The notes: generated by a model not told the origin, from the letters alone. 64,000 nucleotides of DNA from Liolophura sinensis (GCF_032854445.1 NC_088302.1:25247788-25311787), one strand, 5' to 3'; positions 37,625-51,250 are shown, counted from the stretch's first letter. Program-made: numbers and translations.

Positions 37625-37772
37625 ATTTCCACGTTTGTTAGATAGTCGAGACGGTATTCTTGCCAAACAAAATGTTCACTGCACCTTCAACAACGCTATT
37701 AATTTTCGATTCGAAAGCACCGTTCACAAGGGTGTTGTCTACGGTTTTGGCTATCAGACATTCCTCGGCAAG
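37625..37772 (+). CDS. candidate internal coding exon, unknown product
   Basis: An acceptor, TTGATACTTACAG|A, opens a frame of 49 codons (FPRLLDSRDG ... FESTVHKGVVYGFGYQ ... FLGK) that reaches AAG|GTAATA at 37773. Codons in the second half (GTC TAC GGT TTT GGC TAT CAG) look strongly coding-like. Incoming phase is 2, outgoing phase 0. The frame stays open to 37886 if the donor is not used. I do not recognise the protein. It is one of the two best coding candidates in the window. Confidence 0.33.
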
Positions 37773-37886
37773 GTAATACAGTGTGTTCCTTCGATGCCCC
37801 AGGGAATCCTCCCTAACGGTTTCTGGGTAACGGAGCTTATTTGTAAACAGTCAATTATATTAATGGCCAGAGGAAACGCAAGGTGA

Positions 37887-38409
37887 AGTTGAGCATAATC
37901 TTGTAGCCCTTGAGAATGTTTATGTATGGCCTCCGCGGAGGGATATCCAAGCGTGCATATGCTGATTTGTGTAATAGAAACTGTTGATTTTGCTGTAAAC
38001 TTCAGGATTAGGGCGTACAGAATCTAAACACATGAAGCCCCGTGGACATCTACTCTTTGCTGGAACACAATTAACTTTTTCGCCTTCAGCAACTGTTTTT
38101 ATTTCTCCTTGCAGAAGTATATATACGTAAAGTAAGATTAAAGACACACGGAAAGTCAGATTGTGTGAAATAGACTCGTGACAGAAAGCACAAGATGTGT
38201 GTAAAGCCTTGGAGAAATCATCAGACCTAGTAATTGCCTTTCGCAAGTTCTCAATAGGCGCACGAATTCGATTGCCCGGAACTAGAACTGTTTACTTTTG
38301 TACCAAAGGGATTGATCAAGCTGGCTGTGGGCGACATTTTGAGAAATTAACACGAGATTTGTGTTCCACTTTGATCTCCACCCAGATTTCTTCCACCTCT
38401 ACACAGTTA
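37887..38409. other. anonymous non-coding DNA
   Basis: No gene recognised; short frames on both strands overlap. Confidence 0.45.
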
Positions 38410-39460
38410 TACGGTCATACACACCTCAGCAAGTGCACGCATCTGTACACACACACACACCTCAACAGATACACACACCTCTACACACACGCAACCCTCA
38501 GTAAATGTACACATGCACATACATCAACAGATGTATAAACTTGTATATCTCAACAGATGTATACACATATCCCTCAACAGATGTATACACCTGTACACCT
38601 CAATAGATGTACACACCTGTACAAACTCACACCTCAACGGATGCCCGCCCTTGTATACACTCACACCTTACCAGATGCACACACTTTCATACACCCACAC
38701 CTTATCGGATGTCCACACCTATATACCCGCATCTTAACAGATGTCCACACCTGTACACACCCACACCTTAACAGATGTACATACCTTTACACACCCACAC
38801 CTTAACGAATGCACCTACCTTTACACACAAACACCTTAACAGAGGTACATCCATGTACACACCCTCACCTTAACAGATGCACATACGTTTACACACCCAC
38901 ACCTTAGCAGATGTACATACTTTCACACACCCACACCTTTACACACCCATGCCTTAAAAGATGTACATACTTTTACACACCCACACCTGTACACACACCC
39001 ACACTTGTACAGATTACATACGTGTACACACCCACACCTTAACGGATGTACAAACTTGTACACACCCACACCTTAACGGATGTACATACCTGTACACACC
39101 CACATCTTTACAGATGTACATACCTTTACATACCAACACCTTTACAGATGTACATATCTTTACACACACCCACACTTTAACAGATGTACATACCTGTACA
39201 CGCCCACACCTCAACATATGTACATACCTTTACACACCCACACCTGTACACACTCACACCTTTACACACCTTAACATACCTTTACACATCAACACCTGTA
39301 CACACACCCACACCTTTAAACACCCATACCTTAACAGATGTACATACCTTTACACACCAACACCTGTACACACACACACACCTTTAAACACCCACACCTT
39401 AACAGATGTAACAGTTTACATAAATTTACACACCCAGACCTGCACGTACACACACAAGTT
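38410..39460. repeat. CA-rich minisatellite, about 36-bp degenerate unit
   Basis: Many copies of a unit like CCTTAACAGATGTACATACC followed by TTTACACACCCACA, with variable spacing. It is open in several frames; the 176-codon frame (HTHTLTDVHTFTHPHLN pattern) is a product of the repeat, with no start context or signal peptide. Confidence 0.95.
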
Positions 39461-39630
39461 TAACAGACCCAATGATTGTCGTTTAAAGTAGCACGAGGCC
39501 GATTTATTTCTGGGCTAGAGGCCGACTTACTCGTGACAAAACTTGGGAGAATTACTGTTGTTGTCGTGTATAGTCCTACTGTAGTCCTGTTTAATCGGGG
39601 GTTAGTCTTGGTTGGTCGGGAATGAAAGAG

Positions 39631-39950
39631 TGAGTGAGTGAGTGCTTGGGGTTTAACGTCGTACTTAACAATTTTTCAGTCATATGACGACAAAGGAATC
39701 CTTAGTGTCCACCGCTCTTTTATCTACTGCTAGTTCACTGAGACGCGTTACCGAAGACAAGTGAGACGCCCCAAGAGAGCCATTATAATGATATAGGTCA
39801 ACCAGTCGTTGCACTTTCCCCTTCTTTCTGAACGCCAAGCGAGGAAGTTATAAAATCCTCTTTTAAGGTCTTAGGTGTGACTCAATCCAGGGTTGACTCT
39901 GGACCTACCGCTCCCGAAGCGGACGCTCTATCAAGTGTGCTATTGGGGCT
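39631..39950 (-). mobile_element. second SINE family, full length with tRNA-like head
   Basis: Tail-first on the plus strand: GTGAGTGCTTGGGGTTTAACG, CAATTTTTCAGTCATATGACGAC, ending in the head CCGCTCCCGAAGCGGACGCTC. In the sense orientation the head has a 7-base anticodon-like loop TTCGGGA on a CCGC/GCGG stem, like tRNA-Pro(CGG); the B box is degenerate. TGAAAGAG flanks it at 39623-39630 and 39959-39966. Confidence 0.88.
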
Positions 39951-39966
39951 GGTTGGAGTGAAAGAG

Positions 39967-42057
39967 GGCTTGGCACGATCAAATCAGAACTGTAGTAGGA
40001 CTAAAGGAAGATACTGCATCGACTTCATCCCGACTAACCCGGACCTTTCTACAACCAGACCAGAGTGAAGTAAGAGTGTAGTAGAACAGAGACACGACCT
40101 GTGCGACTGCTCCACGAGTAGTAGGATTTCTCAACGACATTAAACATTAATCATTTGATCATCTTTATTCAAAATGGCTACTGTTAACATGTTGACACAA
40201 TCAGATGAGGAAGACATTATTTTGTATGGTGCCCTAGCTGCAACACTAATATGTAGGAAACAGGAGAGGCCGTGATCACGTGAAAATGAGATTCTACGAC
40301 AGACACACGAGTATTGTACGACAATAGTGGGACATGACGACGACAACAATACGACTAATCCACAAGTGTCCATATATACGAGTGAATATACAAGAGTGGT
40401 ACGACATTACTACAACAATGTCACGACCGTTGTAGGATTGTAACACGAGCTTCCCAAGATCGAGAAACGATTCCGACGATACGACTGTAAATATAAACCT
40501 TTCGATGTGATGCCTGATGACAAATCGATTATTACACTGATTCTTGATGTACCAGTTGAGCTTAAAATATTGTTATCTGCTTATGATAGAAATGCACTGC
40601 CCGGGGCAGTTGAGTAAACAAATTGCCAATCTTACACTGTTAGTCCTCAGCTGTTTACCACATGACCTCGTACTGACAGTAACAAAGCAATGCCGTGATA
40701 ATAACAATCTATTTAAACTCTGCCCCACCCCCCCTCACCCCCCACCCTCTCCCCACCCCATTACAATATATGTTTATATACTTCACTGGCGTAATTACCA
40801 ACGGTGACAGCGATATGAGAAAGAAAACAGCTTTTTTTTTGAAAAAAAAATACAAGTTACCAAGCTACATCAGAAAAACAACTTAGGATATAATACAAAC
40901 GCAAGGACATGTTGATCACATCGTTTCAGTATACATTCCCACAAGGTACACCCTTCAGAATGTAGAAGGACAGGTGCACGCTCCATTTCGCCTATGGGAT
41001 TCTGAATACACCTTTGAACGGTGTATTAAAAGATGAAAAGGTGTTTTTGTTAAACCTTTTCAGCACCATTAATACTAAGGTTGTAAGCACATTAAAAAAA
41101 GTCAAGATGTTCGTTTTATCTGTTCAACGCGCTAAAAACCGTACTGTACGTGACCAACAGCTCATCTGCTGCCAAGTCTGAGTTAAATGATGCCTTTAAT
41201 GGAAGAAAAATATTATTTCTATGCTCGTTAAAGAACTTCATACCTCTTATGTAATAGATGTTTGTGATGGTTAATAAACTGTTAACACTGGCTTTGACAA
41301 GGCCCGCAGTAAAAAGCCATAACCTTCCTGGAGTGCTTACCAGAGCTCTTGTGAAACGAAGGAAGAAATTAGTCAGTGTTACTGAAGAAAGCAAAACGGA
41401 AGGCGCGCGCGAGATGAGAAGCACTCAGTATAAGCGTAATGTGGCAATATTTCCTCACCAAACTGTGCAGCAACTAACGCACCAGTTGCCTAATTTGTAG
41501 AGAGAAGCAATTAGGTGTGGCGTTTGCAGAAGTGATCTGCCAACTACCCATTTTCTAGGTACTAGGTCTGTGCTATAACACTTGTGACCGGGTGTTGTCT
41601 TAAATAGGAGATGAAATATACAACGCAAGTCTGATTTATGGCCGAACGCCACGTTATCCCAAATCGCAATGTCCTCAGCAAATTTTCCATCTTGAAGCCG
41701 CTCCGCGCCCTACAAAGGCTGTATTCGGCCAAGCGTTGACATAAGTCAAAAAGCTTGTGGACTAGACGAGAACTTTATTTCATTCGACGGAGTAAATGAT
41801 CGATTAAACCCGGTGACAAAAGTTTCTACGTATTAGTTTGTCTTTAAAGAAGCAGCTGGTTTAGAAATAAATTGCGCCTATTACGAAACACGGATATTAA
41901 TGCCTTCATACTTCATCCCAGTCTATTTTTGAGCTCGTATAAGACTGATATATCACGCACGCCACGCATCAAGATGTATTTGTCTCATTTTTGTCCTGTA
42001 GAATGACAATTATGAAGCACGTAATACATCATTTCTTATGGGAAGTATATAATTGTT
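39967..42057. other. anonymous; ACGAC-rich stretch and small hairpins
   Basis: 40080-40470 is rich in ACGACA/TAGTAG words. AATACACC-TTTGAAC-GGTGTATT (41003-41025) and GAAAAGGT...ACCTTTTC (41036-41061) are short perfect hairpins. No gene is recognised. Confidence 0.45.
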
Positions 42058-42059
42058 TA

Positions 42060-42174
42060 ATGCAGCAACCTGTGGATGGCCGAGGTTCCACCCCGTTTCC
42101 TTCCACCATAATGCTGGCCGCCGACGTATAAAAGAAATATCCTTGAGTACTTTAAATCAATAAATAAATAAATT
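42060..42174 (+). mobile_element. tRNA-derived SINE, 5'-truncated
   Basis: Runs from GCAGCAACCTGTGGATGGCC to AATCAATAAATAAATAAAT, with part of the central hairpin deleted. Confidence 0.87.
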
Positions 42175-45100
42175 TTGTCGGTACTAATACAATAAGCTAT
42201 TTATAACATCTTATCCACGAAGATTCGACTTATGATAGATTTTCTCCTGTTACGCTCGACGTGGTATTTCCTGTCACAACAGGACACTTTGGGTCTACAC
42301 TTAATCGGTCGAATCAGATCCATTTATGAATCATAAATAAACAGACCAGCAGTCGTGTCCTTTATGATTCGTGCACTGAGCTTTCCTAAGGTATGCAGAT
42401 ATTTCCTGTGGTATACTGACGGTCGCTTTATTCCCGGCCTGTTGTATATAATCAATAACAACCTTCTCTAAGAAATCAATAGATTATTTCTTAAACAGTA
42501 TTATAGCTTTCGCAATTTTACTCATGATCACACCTCACTTCACTCGGATTGAGCGGCACAACGCATGCGTTGTTGGTTGCGTCCTAGCGATGCTAACTGT
42601 TTGAAGCCCCTCGGTAGAAGCGAGACGCGTTGTTCTCGTTGGAACCTCTCGTTGAATTGAGACAATTCTCTGAGCAGCGAAGGCGTCATGGATGTAAAGC
42701 ATGGTGGAAATTAGTGAATGGATCTTTCAATGAGAAAAGCTTTGAAAAGTTTCTCCATTTGATAAATTGCATTGAGTCGTTGCCATTGTCTAGACGATGA
42801 TTGGATGAGCTTTTATGTTGGAGAAGCATAATATGCTTCAGTGAACAATAAGGTTGTCAAGTGTGATGTGGGTAAGGCCTTTGGCCTCCTTAAGGATTTC
42901 AGCACACTTTAGCTGACAGTACATACTCTCTGCGTGAGTCCACGGTCTGTGTGAGCGCTAAGGAAATGCCTTTATCTGGGGTGTTTAGGTTGATATTATC
43001 GATGTGCCGAAAATTTTAAAGCGCAAACCTTTCTGGAGAGGGGAAGATTTTTCAGTGGCAATCGAGGAAAAAGGCAACAAACACATCAACGATGAAGTTG
43101 CGTGGATGAGTGCTTTCGGACAAAACATATGCGTACCTCCTCCTTTACGAGCTTCTGACGAACGGGAAAGAAGGGCCTCGAGCAGTCATGGGCCACTATC
43201 ATAGATTATTCCGCGTTTGCCTCGTTAGATGGGCTCAGGCTTATCTCTCCATGCCATTCGCAGCCAGCCGGACACATTGCTAATCGATACATCCAATGCG
43301 TATGTCTAATTTTCTGTCTTCCCTACACGATGTAGGCCGCTATTAACTCTTGGCAGCATAACTAGTCAGCAGCAACCGATTGTGTTCGGTCAAAGTCACG
43401 AGTTGGCAGCTTTTACCAAACCAGATCGGCAAACAGGTAAGGAACCTCGTCCTTTTAAATAGGTTGCTGACATCTTTAAAGCCTTTAACGACGTTTATTT
43501 ATAAGACTGAAACAAGAATTTCGTTACATAAATTCCAGGTAGTTTTGTGAACTGAAGACTTTACATGTTGTGTTGTTTAGGGCTTACTGACTGAAATGGG
43601 TCAAAATATTCAACGACGTGTTTTTATATGACTGAAAGAGGAATTTCGTGAGATATTCACGTCAATTTCCTGAATTGTCTACAATACTTTGCCTGTTGTG
43701 CTGGTTTATGGAAGGAAATGTCTTTTGCTTCACATTATTTCATTGACACTCTACCTCAAAATCTTAAGCTGGCAAGCACCCTTTAGGCCAATCCTGGGAA
43801 ATTTCTTTTTTTAACCATAACATGTTTCTTATTTTATGTATTTTAGATTAAAAGGATCCAAGTTTCTCTAAATACATTGTACTTGCTCTTGATCATTCAA
43901 GTGATGAAGATGGCGTTAAGCCACAATCTTTCATTCAGATGATAAAGATAAAGATTGTACAGAAAATTCATTTAGGTTACTTGAAACAGGACATGGAATT
44001 ACACTTAGAGCATATGGAATATTAATCAATAAACAGAAGTTAATTAACTGGTATAGAAGTTCGCTGCCCTAAAAAGTAAGAATGTAAAACAAGATCTCAC
44101 AAGCTGCTGAGCACGTCGTACATGACTTTTCAAGCATAGGTGTTTATGTGCATTGTTTACAAACATTTTGTCGATATATCTGTAGTCGATATTATGAGAA
44201 AAAATTAAACACGTTTACGGAGTCTTGAATAAATGAAAATAACTATGCTTTTAAGAAACTTTCAACCATATCGACAAAAACAACTCTTTGGCAAGTCTTC
44301 ACAGATGTTTTCGAAAAAAATCTTTATACCATAGACACAAAGTGTCCATAGACAAAGCCATGTGAAATAAAAATATGCTTCCACAGATTCGTTGATTGAG
44401 AGACCCGAGTTTGTAAGGTAAATGCCGTATTGTAAGTCTGAGCATGTGTACGAAAATCGGTAGGAAGATGTTTTATTCTGTGTATGGGAAATGTTAGGGA
44501 CTGAACGCATCCTGACAGACATTCTTGAAGATACCATTTGCCATTGGTTCGCTTTGATATCATCTTGATCCTCTTGCTTGCTGGAATTAAGATTCAGATA
44601 TAGTAGCGTAACAAGAAGATGGAAAAAACACAAATGCAAATGTTCTTTCCATGTCCTGCACGAATAAAGGTGAACTTTTCTTTCCTGTAAACCGATCCAT
44701 TTGGGGGCAGGTTTGAGGTCAATTATGGTCAAATGAAAATGCGCACTTAGAGACAGAAGATAGATCAATTTTAAAAAAAAAACATTTTCGTACAAGACAA
44801 TAAGAGCTTAGACTGTACGTTACCCTGGTCATTCAGTAGGCCATATTGATGTAATTCGAAAGTAAGCTTTTTGGAGAAAACTTCTTAACACCAGACTGGA
44901 GACTCAGGTAAACAACCAGGGCTTTAGGATCCAGGTCACAGGTAGGGATATGTGCATATACTTAGTCTAGGGTATTTCACACTGGGGTTACGGGACAGAC
45001 TGCTTCGTTTCCCCTATGGAGATTCTATGAATACAAAGGAAACAGGCTACTCCCATCTTCTTCAGAAAACTTAGTGGACACTAACAATGACCGGTTTAAG

Positions 45101-46799
45101 CCGAACTAGCGTGATTTAATCTCTGCGGATAATGAAATCTTTCATATTGTATGTCAGAAACCGGAAATGAGATGCATAGATAAATCATGAACGCTGCGGG
45201 CTCTCACAGTATCAGATGATCATGCGCCTATAGCGACATGTATGTCTGCAGATGTTGTTACGGCCAAAACTGTAAAGACAGAGGCTTGTGAACTCGAGCG
45301 GATTGATCGCCCAATCAGAGACCGAGTTAGGAAAAGCGACCCTCACCCTGAGCAAAACAAACTGACCTCGTTAAGATAATAGGATGATACTGTGTGTGTA
45401 AAACAACAAACGAACTTACACAACCAATGTCAGACTAATAAGAAAAAATAATCCTTAGAACAAATGATAGATTGGAGATAAATTAAGCGAAGGTGTGCAA
45501 GACGGCCTACACGTTTTACATGCATCAAATGGTATGGGTGTTTGCTAATGATTAGATCCAAAGTATCACATACAGTAATGCTATCAGACTCCAGAATTTC
45601 TCAAGAACAAGACTTTATCTGAGGTTTGTTTTCGTTTTCATTTAAAGGAAGAATAACTGTGGATTTTCTGGTAAACAGTGTACTTTAATTTTCGGATATA
45701 AGAACATCCGGAATACGTTTAATCATCCATGCTGCTTAATCAGTACGAATAACTAGGTATTTGATAGAGTTACCGGCCAGTGGAGACTTGGGTTCAAATT
45801 GTGCGTGTATTTTATTCTCGTGTGACAGTCATGTGCTATCAAATGTCTTTATCCTCATCACACAACGGACGAAAAATGGATGGCACAGCCAGGCACTGAC
45901 TTTGGACTGGACAGATTTATTACAAAACAGTCAGTACCTTGGAAGAGTCATCTACAAGACATCTACAGTATAAGTTACCTTCAAGACATAGCTCCACGTA
46001 AGATCGATGTCTGTTGAGCGCGAGCAACCTTCCGAGAAGATGGCCAATTTACGGAGATAATCACGTGCCTGTCCACGACGCCAAATTACAAGTATTCTTG
46101 CTGCCTGGTGATGCAAAGGGCACTAGTGATTGGTGAGACCTTTCATGGTCCCCGAGCCTCTTACGTGAGACGTGGGGCCCGTAAGGGTGTCAGAACGGCT
46201 TACTCGTTCCATAGGTGAACGCCAGTGATTCGTCATCCCAGGAAATTTCCTAAGTGCATTCGAAACGGCCAGCAGCAAGACAACACCTCAACGATTCTCT
46301 CAATTTGTCATTTCTACCAGGAAGGAATAAATTAGTGTCTGAAGTATATGATTATATTTATTCCAATCAGCGCAAAAAAAAAAATTAGAGCCATGGAAAA
46401 AAAAAGGAAAAAGTAGGAAAACAAGAAGAGGTAAAAAAAAAACAATCCTAGCGTATGCATCTGGTATTCATTCGTTGCCATCTTTTTATTCGTTGTCTTC
46501 AGTTGTGTTTTTTACCTGGAGCGCGTTCGTAATAAAAAAAATAAAGTTTTAGGATAAAAAACAAGTTCCGTAAAAGCTGCACTGAGGAAACTGGATTCAC
46601 TGTGGAGTCAAACCGAAGTGTGTCCGACAATTGTACTTGCAGTCAGCTATATATTAATAGTTCACAAGAAATGGCAACCAATATATTATTGTTCAGTGAA
46701 AGCGGACTTAATACGCAAAGTCTACAGGGGTCCAAAAACTGTGTCTGATATATGACACGGCGGTTACTGATTAAATCGCTTAAATCCCATGTTTACTCC
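42175..46799. other. anonymous non-coding DNA, locally CpG-rich at 42.5-43.2 kb
   Basis: 42540-43220 has more CpG and fewer A/T runs than its surroundings. An ORF at 43004-43204 (PKILKRKPFWRGEDFS) lacks splice support. A 177-codon minus frame at 44262-44795 has no motif. A short antisense GGTTTAACGCC-family fragment lies at 43905-43938. Poly-A-rich runs occur at 46374-46445. Confidence 0.4.
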
Positions 46800-47512
46800 T
46801 TGTTGCAAAATGGAGCATTTTACAGTCAAGGTAATGTTGCAGAGTGGAACATTTTACAATCACAGCAATGTTGCAGAGTAGAACATTTTACAATCAAAAC
46901 AATGTTGCAGAGTGGGAACATTTTACAATTACTGCATATTGCAGAATGGAACATTTTACAGTCACTGCAATGTTGCAGTGTAGAACATTTTACGATTACT
47001 GCTATGTTGCAAGGTAGAGCATTTTACAATCAGTGCAGTGTTGCAGGGTAGAACATTTTACAATCAGTGCAGTGTTGCCGAGTGGAACATTTTACAATCA
47101 CTGCAATGTTGCAGAGTGGAACATTTTACAATAACTACAATGTTGCAGAGCAGAACATTTTAAAATTACTGCATATTGCACAGTGGAGCAATTTACAATC
47201 ACAGCAATGTTGCTGAGTAGAACATTTTACAATCACTGCAATGTTGCAGAGTACAACATTTTACAATTACTGCATATTGCACAGTGGAACATTTTACAAT
47301 CACTGCAATGTTGCAGGGTAGAACATTTTACAATTAAGACAATGTTGCAGAGTAGAACATTTTACAATCACTGCAATGTTGCAGAGTGGAACATTGTAAG
47401 ATTACTGCATACTGCAGAGTAGAACATTTTAAATCACTACAATATTGCAGAGTAGAACATTTTACAATAACTGCAATGTTGCAGAGTGGAAAATTGTACA
47501 ATCATTACAATT
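46800..47512. repeat. 34-bp tandem repeat, about 21 copies
   Basis: Unit TGTTGCAGAGTGGAACATTT followed by TACAATCACTGCAA. Units vary at several positions (GTGGAAC/GTAGAAC, ACTGCAA/ACAGCAA) and a few are 33 bp. There are no spacers, so it is a satellite and not a CRISPR array. The ORFs reading AEWNILQSLQCC are artefacts. Confidence 0.98.
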
Positions 47513-48322
47513 TCCACCTCCCCCCCTCCCCCCCCAAAAAAAGCCGGTCGATGCCGGTTTGCACTCAGGTCCCTGGTTTGTCCAATGGGCGTAGTAAAAA
47601 GATGCAGTGTCAACCGACCCTCAGGAACGGACGACCATCACAAAGAGAGCAATTTACACCGCTGGTTGTCTCTGCCAAGCTTAGCGCAAATTTACAAAAC
47701 AGCTATGGTAGCCAATTAGAGCGGCTTACACGGCAGTGATTGTGACAATTACTAAAAATCCACGAATAAATGTCGATACAAACCTCACAACAAAGACAAT
47801 TATTGACAAAAATAATAATAGTAGCCGATAACATATATTTGTGCTCTACTGGTATTGTTCTAAACTTACATGAACTGTGCAGTCTAGAGCTGTGGAGTAA
47901 CAGGTTTTATGTTAATGTCAGTGGAATTAGATTGCAATTAGATACTGGACATAGTATGGCGAATTAGTGGCTGAACGTTTTAGCTTTATGAGAAATCTGT
48001 GTATTTTCGTTGCACTGGTTTATACTATGATAGCTTGTAGGCCTAGCCATAAACGATGACATCGGTCTTGTGATTTATTTATTTTTTATATTCCTTTTAG
48101 AGTTAGCAAGTGCACTAAGAATACATCCCGTCAATTTGCTGATCGTCTCCATCGTTAAAGAACCATCCAGTGCATCGATTCTTGTTACCTCCCCTGTCCC
48201 GACAAGACCTGGATCCTGCTACAGTCTGTCAAAAAATTATGCTGTTTCGATTGCTTCGGGTTGGAAGAGGGGGGAATTCTCATTTCGGAAGCATTGCTAT
48301 GTTATAAACACTTTTGCATTTT
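47513..48322. other. anonymous; possible exon-like frame after 48.1 kb
   Basis: A C-rich run lies at 47519-47532. An open frame follows a good acceptor (TATATTCCTTTTAG at 48100) for about 75 codons, but no convincing donor closes it and it runs into the 83-bp repeats. Confidence 0.35.
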
Positions 48323-48572
48323 GCATGGATGGGGATCCCTTCAGTCTAGTTAGTAGTTCTGTATTTGTTACTTTGATGCACAACAGTCTTATTTTCACTT
48401 TACCGGCATGGATGGGGATCCCTTCAGTCTAGTTAGTAGTTCTGTATTTGTTACTTTGATGCACAACAGTCTTATTTTCACTTTACCGGCATGGATGGGG
48501 ATCCCTTCAGTCTAGTTAGTAGTTCTGTATTTGTTACTTTGATGCACAACAGTCTTATTTTCACTTTACCGG
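48323..48572. repeat. 83-bp tandem repeat, three copies
   Basis: GCATGGATGGGGATCCC starts at 48323, 48406 and 48489, exactly 83 bp apart. The units appear identical except at the outer edges, so the duplication is recent. Confidence 0.97.
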
Positions 48573-51248
48573 CAAAACTCAGGTCAAGTCATTGACGAAT
48601 GGGCATCATAATGTGGCCATACTGATTATACGTCCAGCTGTCTGCTCAACACAGATATATAAACAGTAAGGAGAGGAAACGACTTGTACAGCAACGGCGA
48701 TGGAGACAACTCATTATGACATAATAGGGTAAAAACTATCGACTGCATGTGGGTTAAAGCATTAACATGTCCACCACGCCTTAATTTGTCTAATGCCGGC
48801 GTAAAGTCATAGATGGCTGTGATATGCATTGAGATATATTCCATTTCCTGGTAAATGTCAATACATGTATATCGCAATGTTTCTTGGTTTCACAGAGTAA
48901 ACGTAGTCTAACCAGTCAGCGTGTCGATCGCCATAGCAAATGTCATGTTCGCGAATGTATCATTTGATGCTTACCTAGTGGCACAGTTAAGGTGTAAATG
49001 ATGTTGTTGCAGCTTTCAGGTATCCATATTTAATGTTTGTTCATCGTAGCAGAAAATAGCACTGCCTTGGCAGCACACATGACCTTGAACTACTCTCCCC
49101 ATTCAAGAATAAGCACTAGATGTACAGTTTTGTGATATATGTTAAACAAAAACATTTCATTTTACGGCTAAAGAATTGTGTGCCGTAAACCACATGAGTT
49201 TTTCTTCATTCAAGGCTAGCGTATTGAAAACAGGTTGATGTAACACTATAACTTACTCAAACACATCGGTCACTGGTTGTTCGTCTTTTGTAGACAAGCA
49301 GTTTTATTTTTCGGGTACATATGTGTGGACTGTATAGAAAATGTAGACTTGTCTTTGAGTTATACAATTTGAGGTTTCCTTATTGGTTGATCAGTGACAT
49401 ACTGTGCTAAATTCTAAACAACTATGATCAATGGCACAGTATGCTAATTTCAAGATGTTTAGCTGTGTACTACACATGCCATATACAATCTTTCTCGTCA
49501 TTATTAACTATATCTATACAATGGTGATGATATACTGTAAATATTTGCATGAAGGCTTCTGTGACGTGAACACGTTAAAAACCCTTCTTGTTCAGCTATA
49601 TGTCATTTGATGCCTATAAAACCAAATCCTCTTTCGTTCTCGCCGTTACTTTTCTTTAAAGGATACATAAAAGGAACTCTAAAACAAAGATTATGTTTCT
49701 TTGCCAGATGAAGAAAAATTATACCCGGAAAAGTTTGCAAAAAAATTACGTTTTGAGGGTATTTTCATACCTGTTGATTACCCTCTATATTATGCATATT
49801 CTCCGTCAACGGTGTCATTTTTTCCGAAATCACATCATCGTTGATCTTGCTCGAAGTCGGTAAACACCCCCACAATGCCTCTAGCGATATGAACCATATG
49901 GCTACAGTGTGGGGAAGATGACATGTACACAGATACTGGATGGCTTCTGTGGTCCATCTAAGTCCAACTAATTGCCCGTACACCACCCCCATTGAGTTTG
50001 TCTCCACTGAGTTCTTTTTACAGAGTGATCATGGTTGACGTGACCGCTGCAAGCCACTTATTTTCCGGACTGACCCGCTGGGGCCTTAAGAAAACTGTAC
50101 TTTGAAGCCATTGATACCACACAAAGCAAAAAGTTTGTTTGCACTGTTATATGTTTTTGCACATCATTATCTGCACAAGAAGAAATAAAGCCAAAGTGTT
50201 TCATTATCATTCTAACACCCACACATACCTCCTCCAGAATATTTTTCATTTTCATTATAATGCTTTTATTTTTACCTTTTACGAGATTCCTAGTTGAGCT
50301 ACATATAACTCATGCAAATAGAAAACATACGCGAGCGCCAAGCATTGTTTAAAATATCAGGCGTTAGCATTGATCCGTATGAAATATCTAATATATGAAT
50401 GTAATAACAGCAAAAATAGGATATGAATCAAATAAACGCTCAAAACTGACAGTGATTTCAATCACACTTATCTGCAAATTGTTTGTATTCAATAACGGTT
50501 AATGTCAACGACAATCTGATCCAATTGCTCAGTTTAACAAATCTCTCAATAGCCATATAATTGACCAAATCTCGGCAATGAGGATTCCGCAAATGGCGAA
50601 GAGAGGTCATCAAATCTCGACGTCAGTTCCCGAATACCCTTTCTCCGGTGTAACCAACTCTACTTAGATCGGCTTTCCTCTGGCGGCTTAAACTCGGAAA
50701 TGTCTTTTATGGAATGGACGGAAATTGAAGGATTTGACAGGGATGCCGGCACCTGGAGACTATCCTCGGATTGATTAGGAGTCTGTTGAAAAGTCTAGAC
50801 TATATCATTTTCACTGCGCTGATTCCCGGATCGAATTCACGGGGGATCCATTTCCGTCCGTTTTCCAACGACCGGGCAGCTCCTGTTAATCCCAGCGGGA
50901 CATTACCGCGAAGTCTCGATAGTTTCAAGCGCTCACCAATACACAATTAATGACGCCTCATTGTGAACCGTTAGACGTACCGTTCTACTGGAGGCATTGT
51001 CACAACGAGAAAAGGTTTCCAACAGAAGGCCCGAAGATAAAGACATTTCGTGAACTGTCGAACTGCGCCTGATTAACCCTGCCAAAGTGAGACGACCAGA
51101 GCAGATTGGCAAGGGGAACAACTGTCGAATGCGTGTGTCACACGGCTGACCATATCATACCTAGTGTAAAAGCCACCAACAGCATGCCATTCACAACCTA
51201 AAAGATTAATACCCGCAAAAGTGAAAAAAAAATACATTAACTGCTCAT

Positions 51249-51250
<2 letters not shown>
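48573..51250. other. anonymous; CpG-richer block 50.58-51.15 kb
   Basis: Mostly AT-rich and featureless. 50580-51150 has a marked rise in CpG and balanced composition but no long frame. It could be a regulatory or untranslated region, or a decayed exon. Confidence 0.4.

Noticed and set aside
38961-39491. 176-codon ORF rich in His/Thr/Leu
   Set aside because: It lies wholly in the CA-rich minisatellite; frames on both strands are equally open and the pattern follows the repeat.
44262-44795. 177-codon minus ORF
   Set aside because: No domain, no consistent hydrophobic topology, and a second open frame overlaps it.
46752-47739. CRISPR-like regular repeats and Cys-rich ORFs
   Set aside because: Units are contiguous with no unique spacers, and the window is eukaryotic. 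The ORFs are direct translations of the 34-bp unit.
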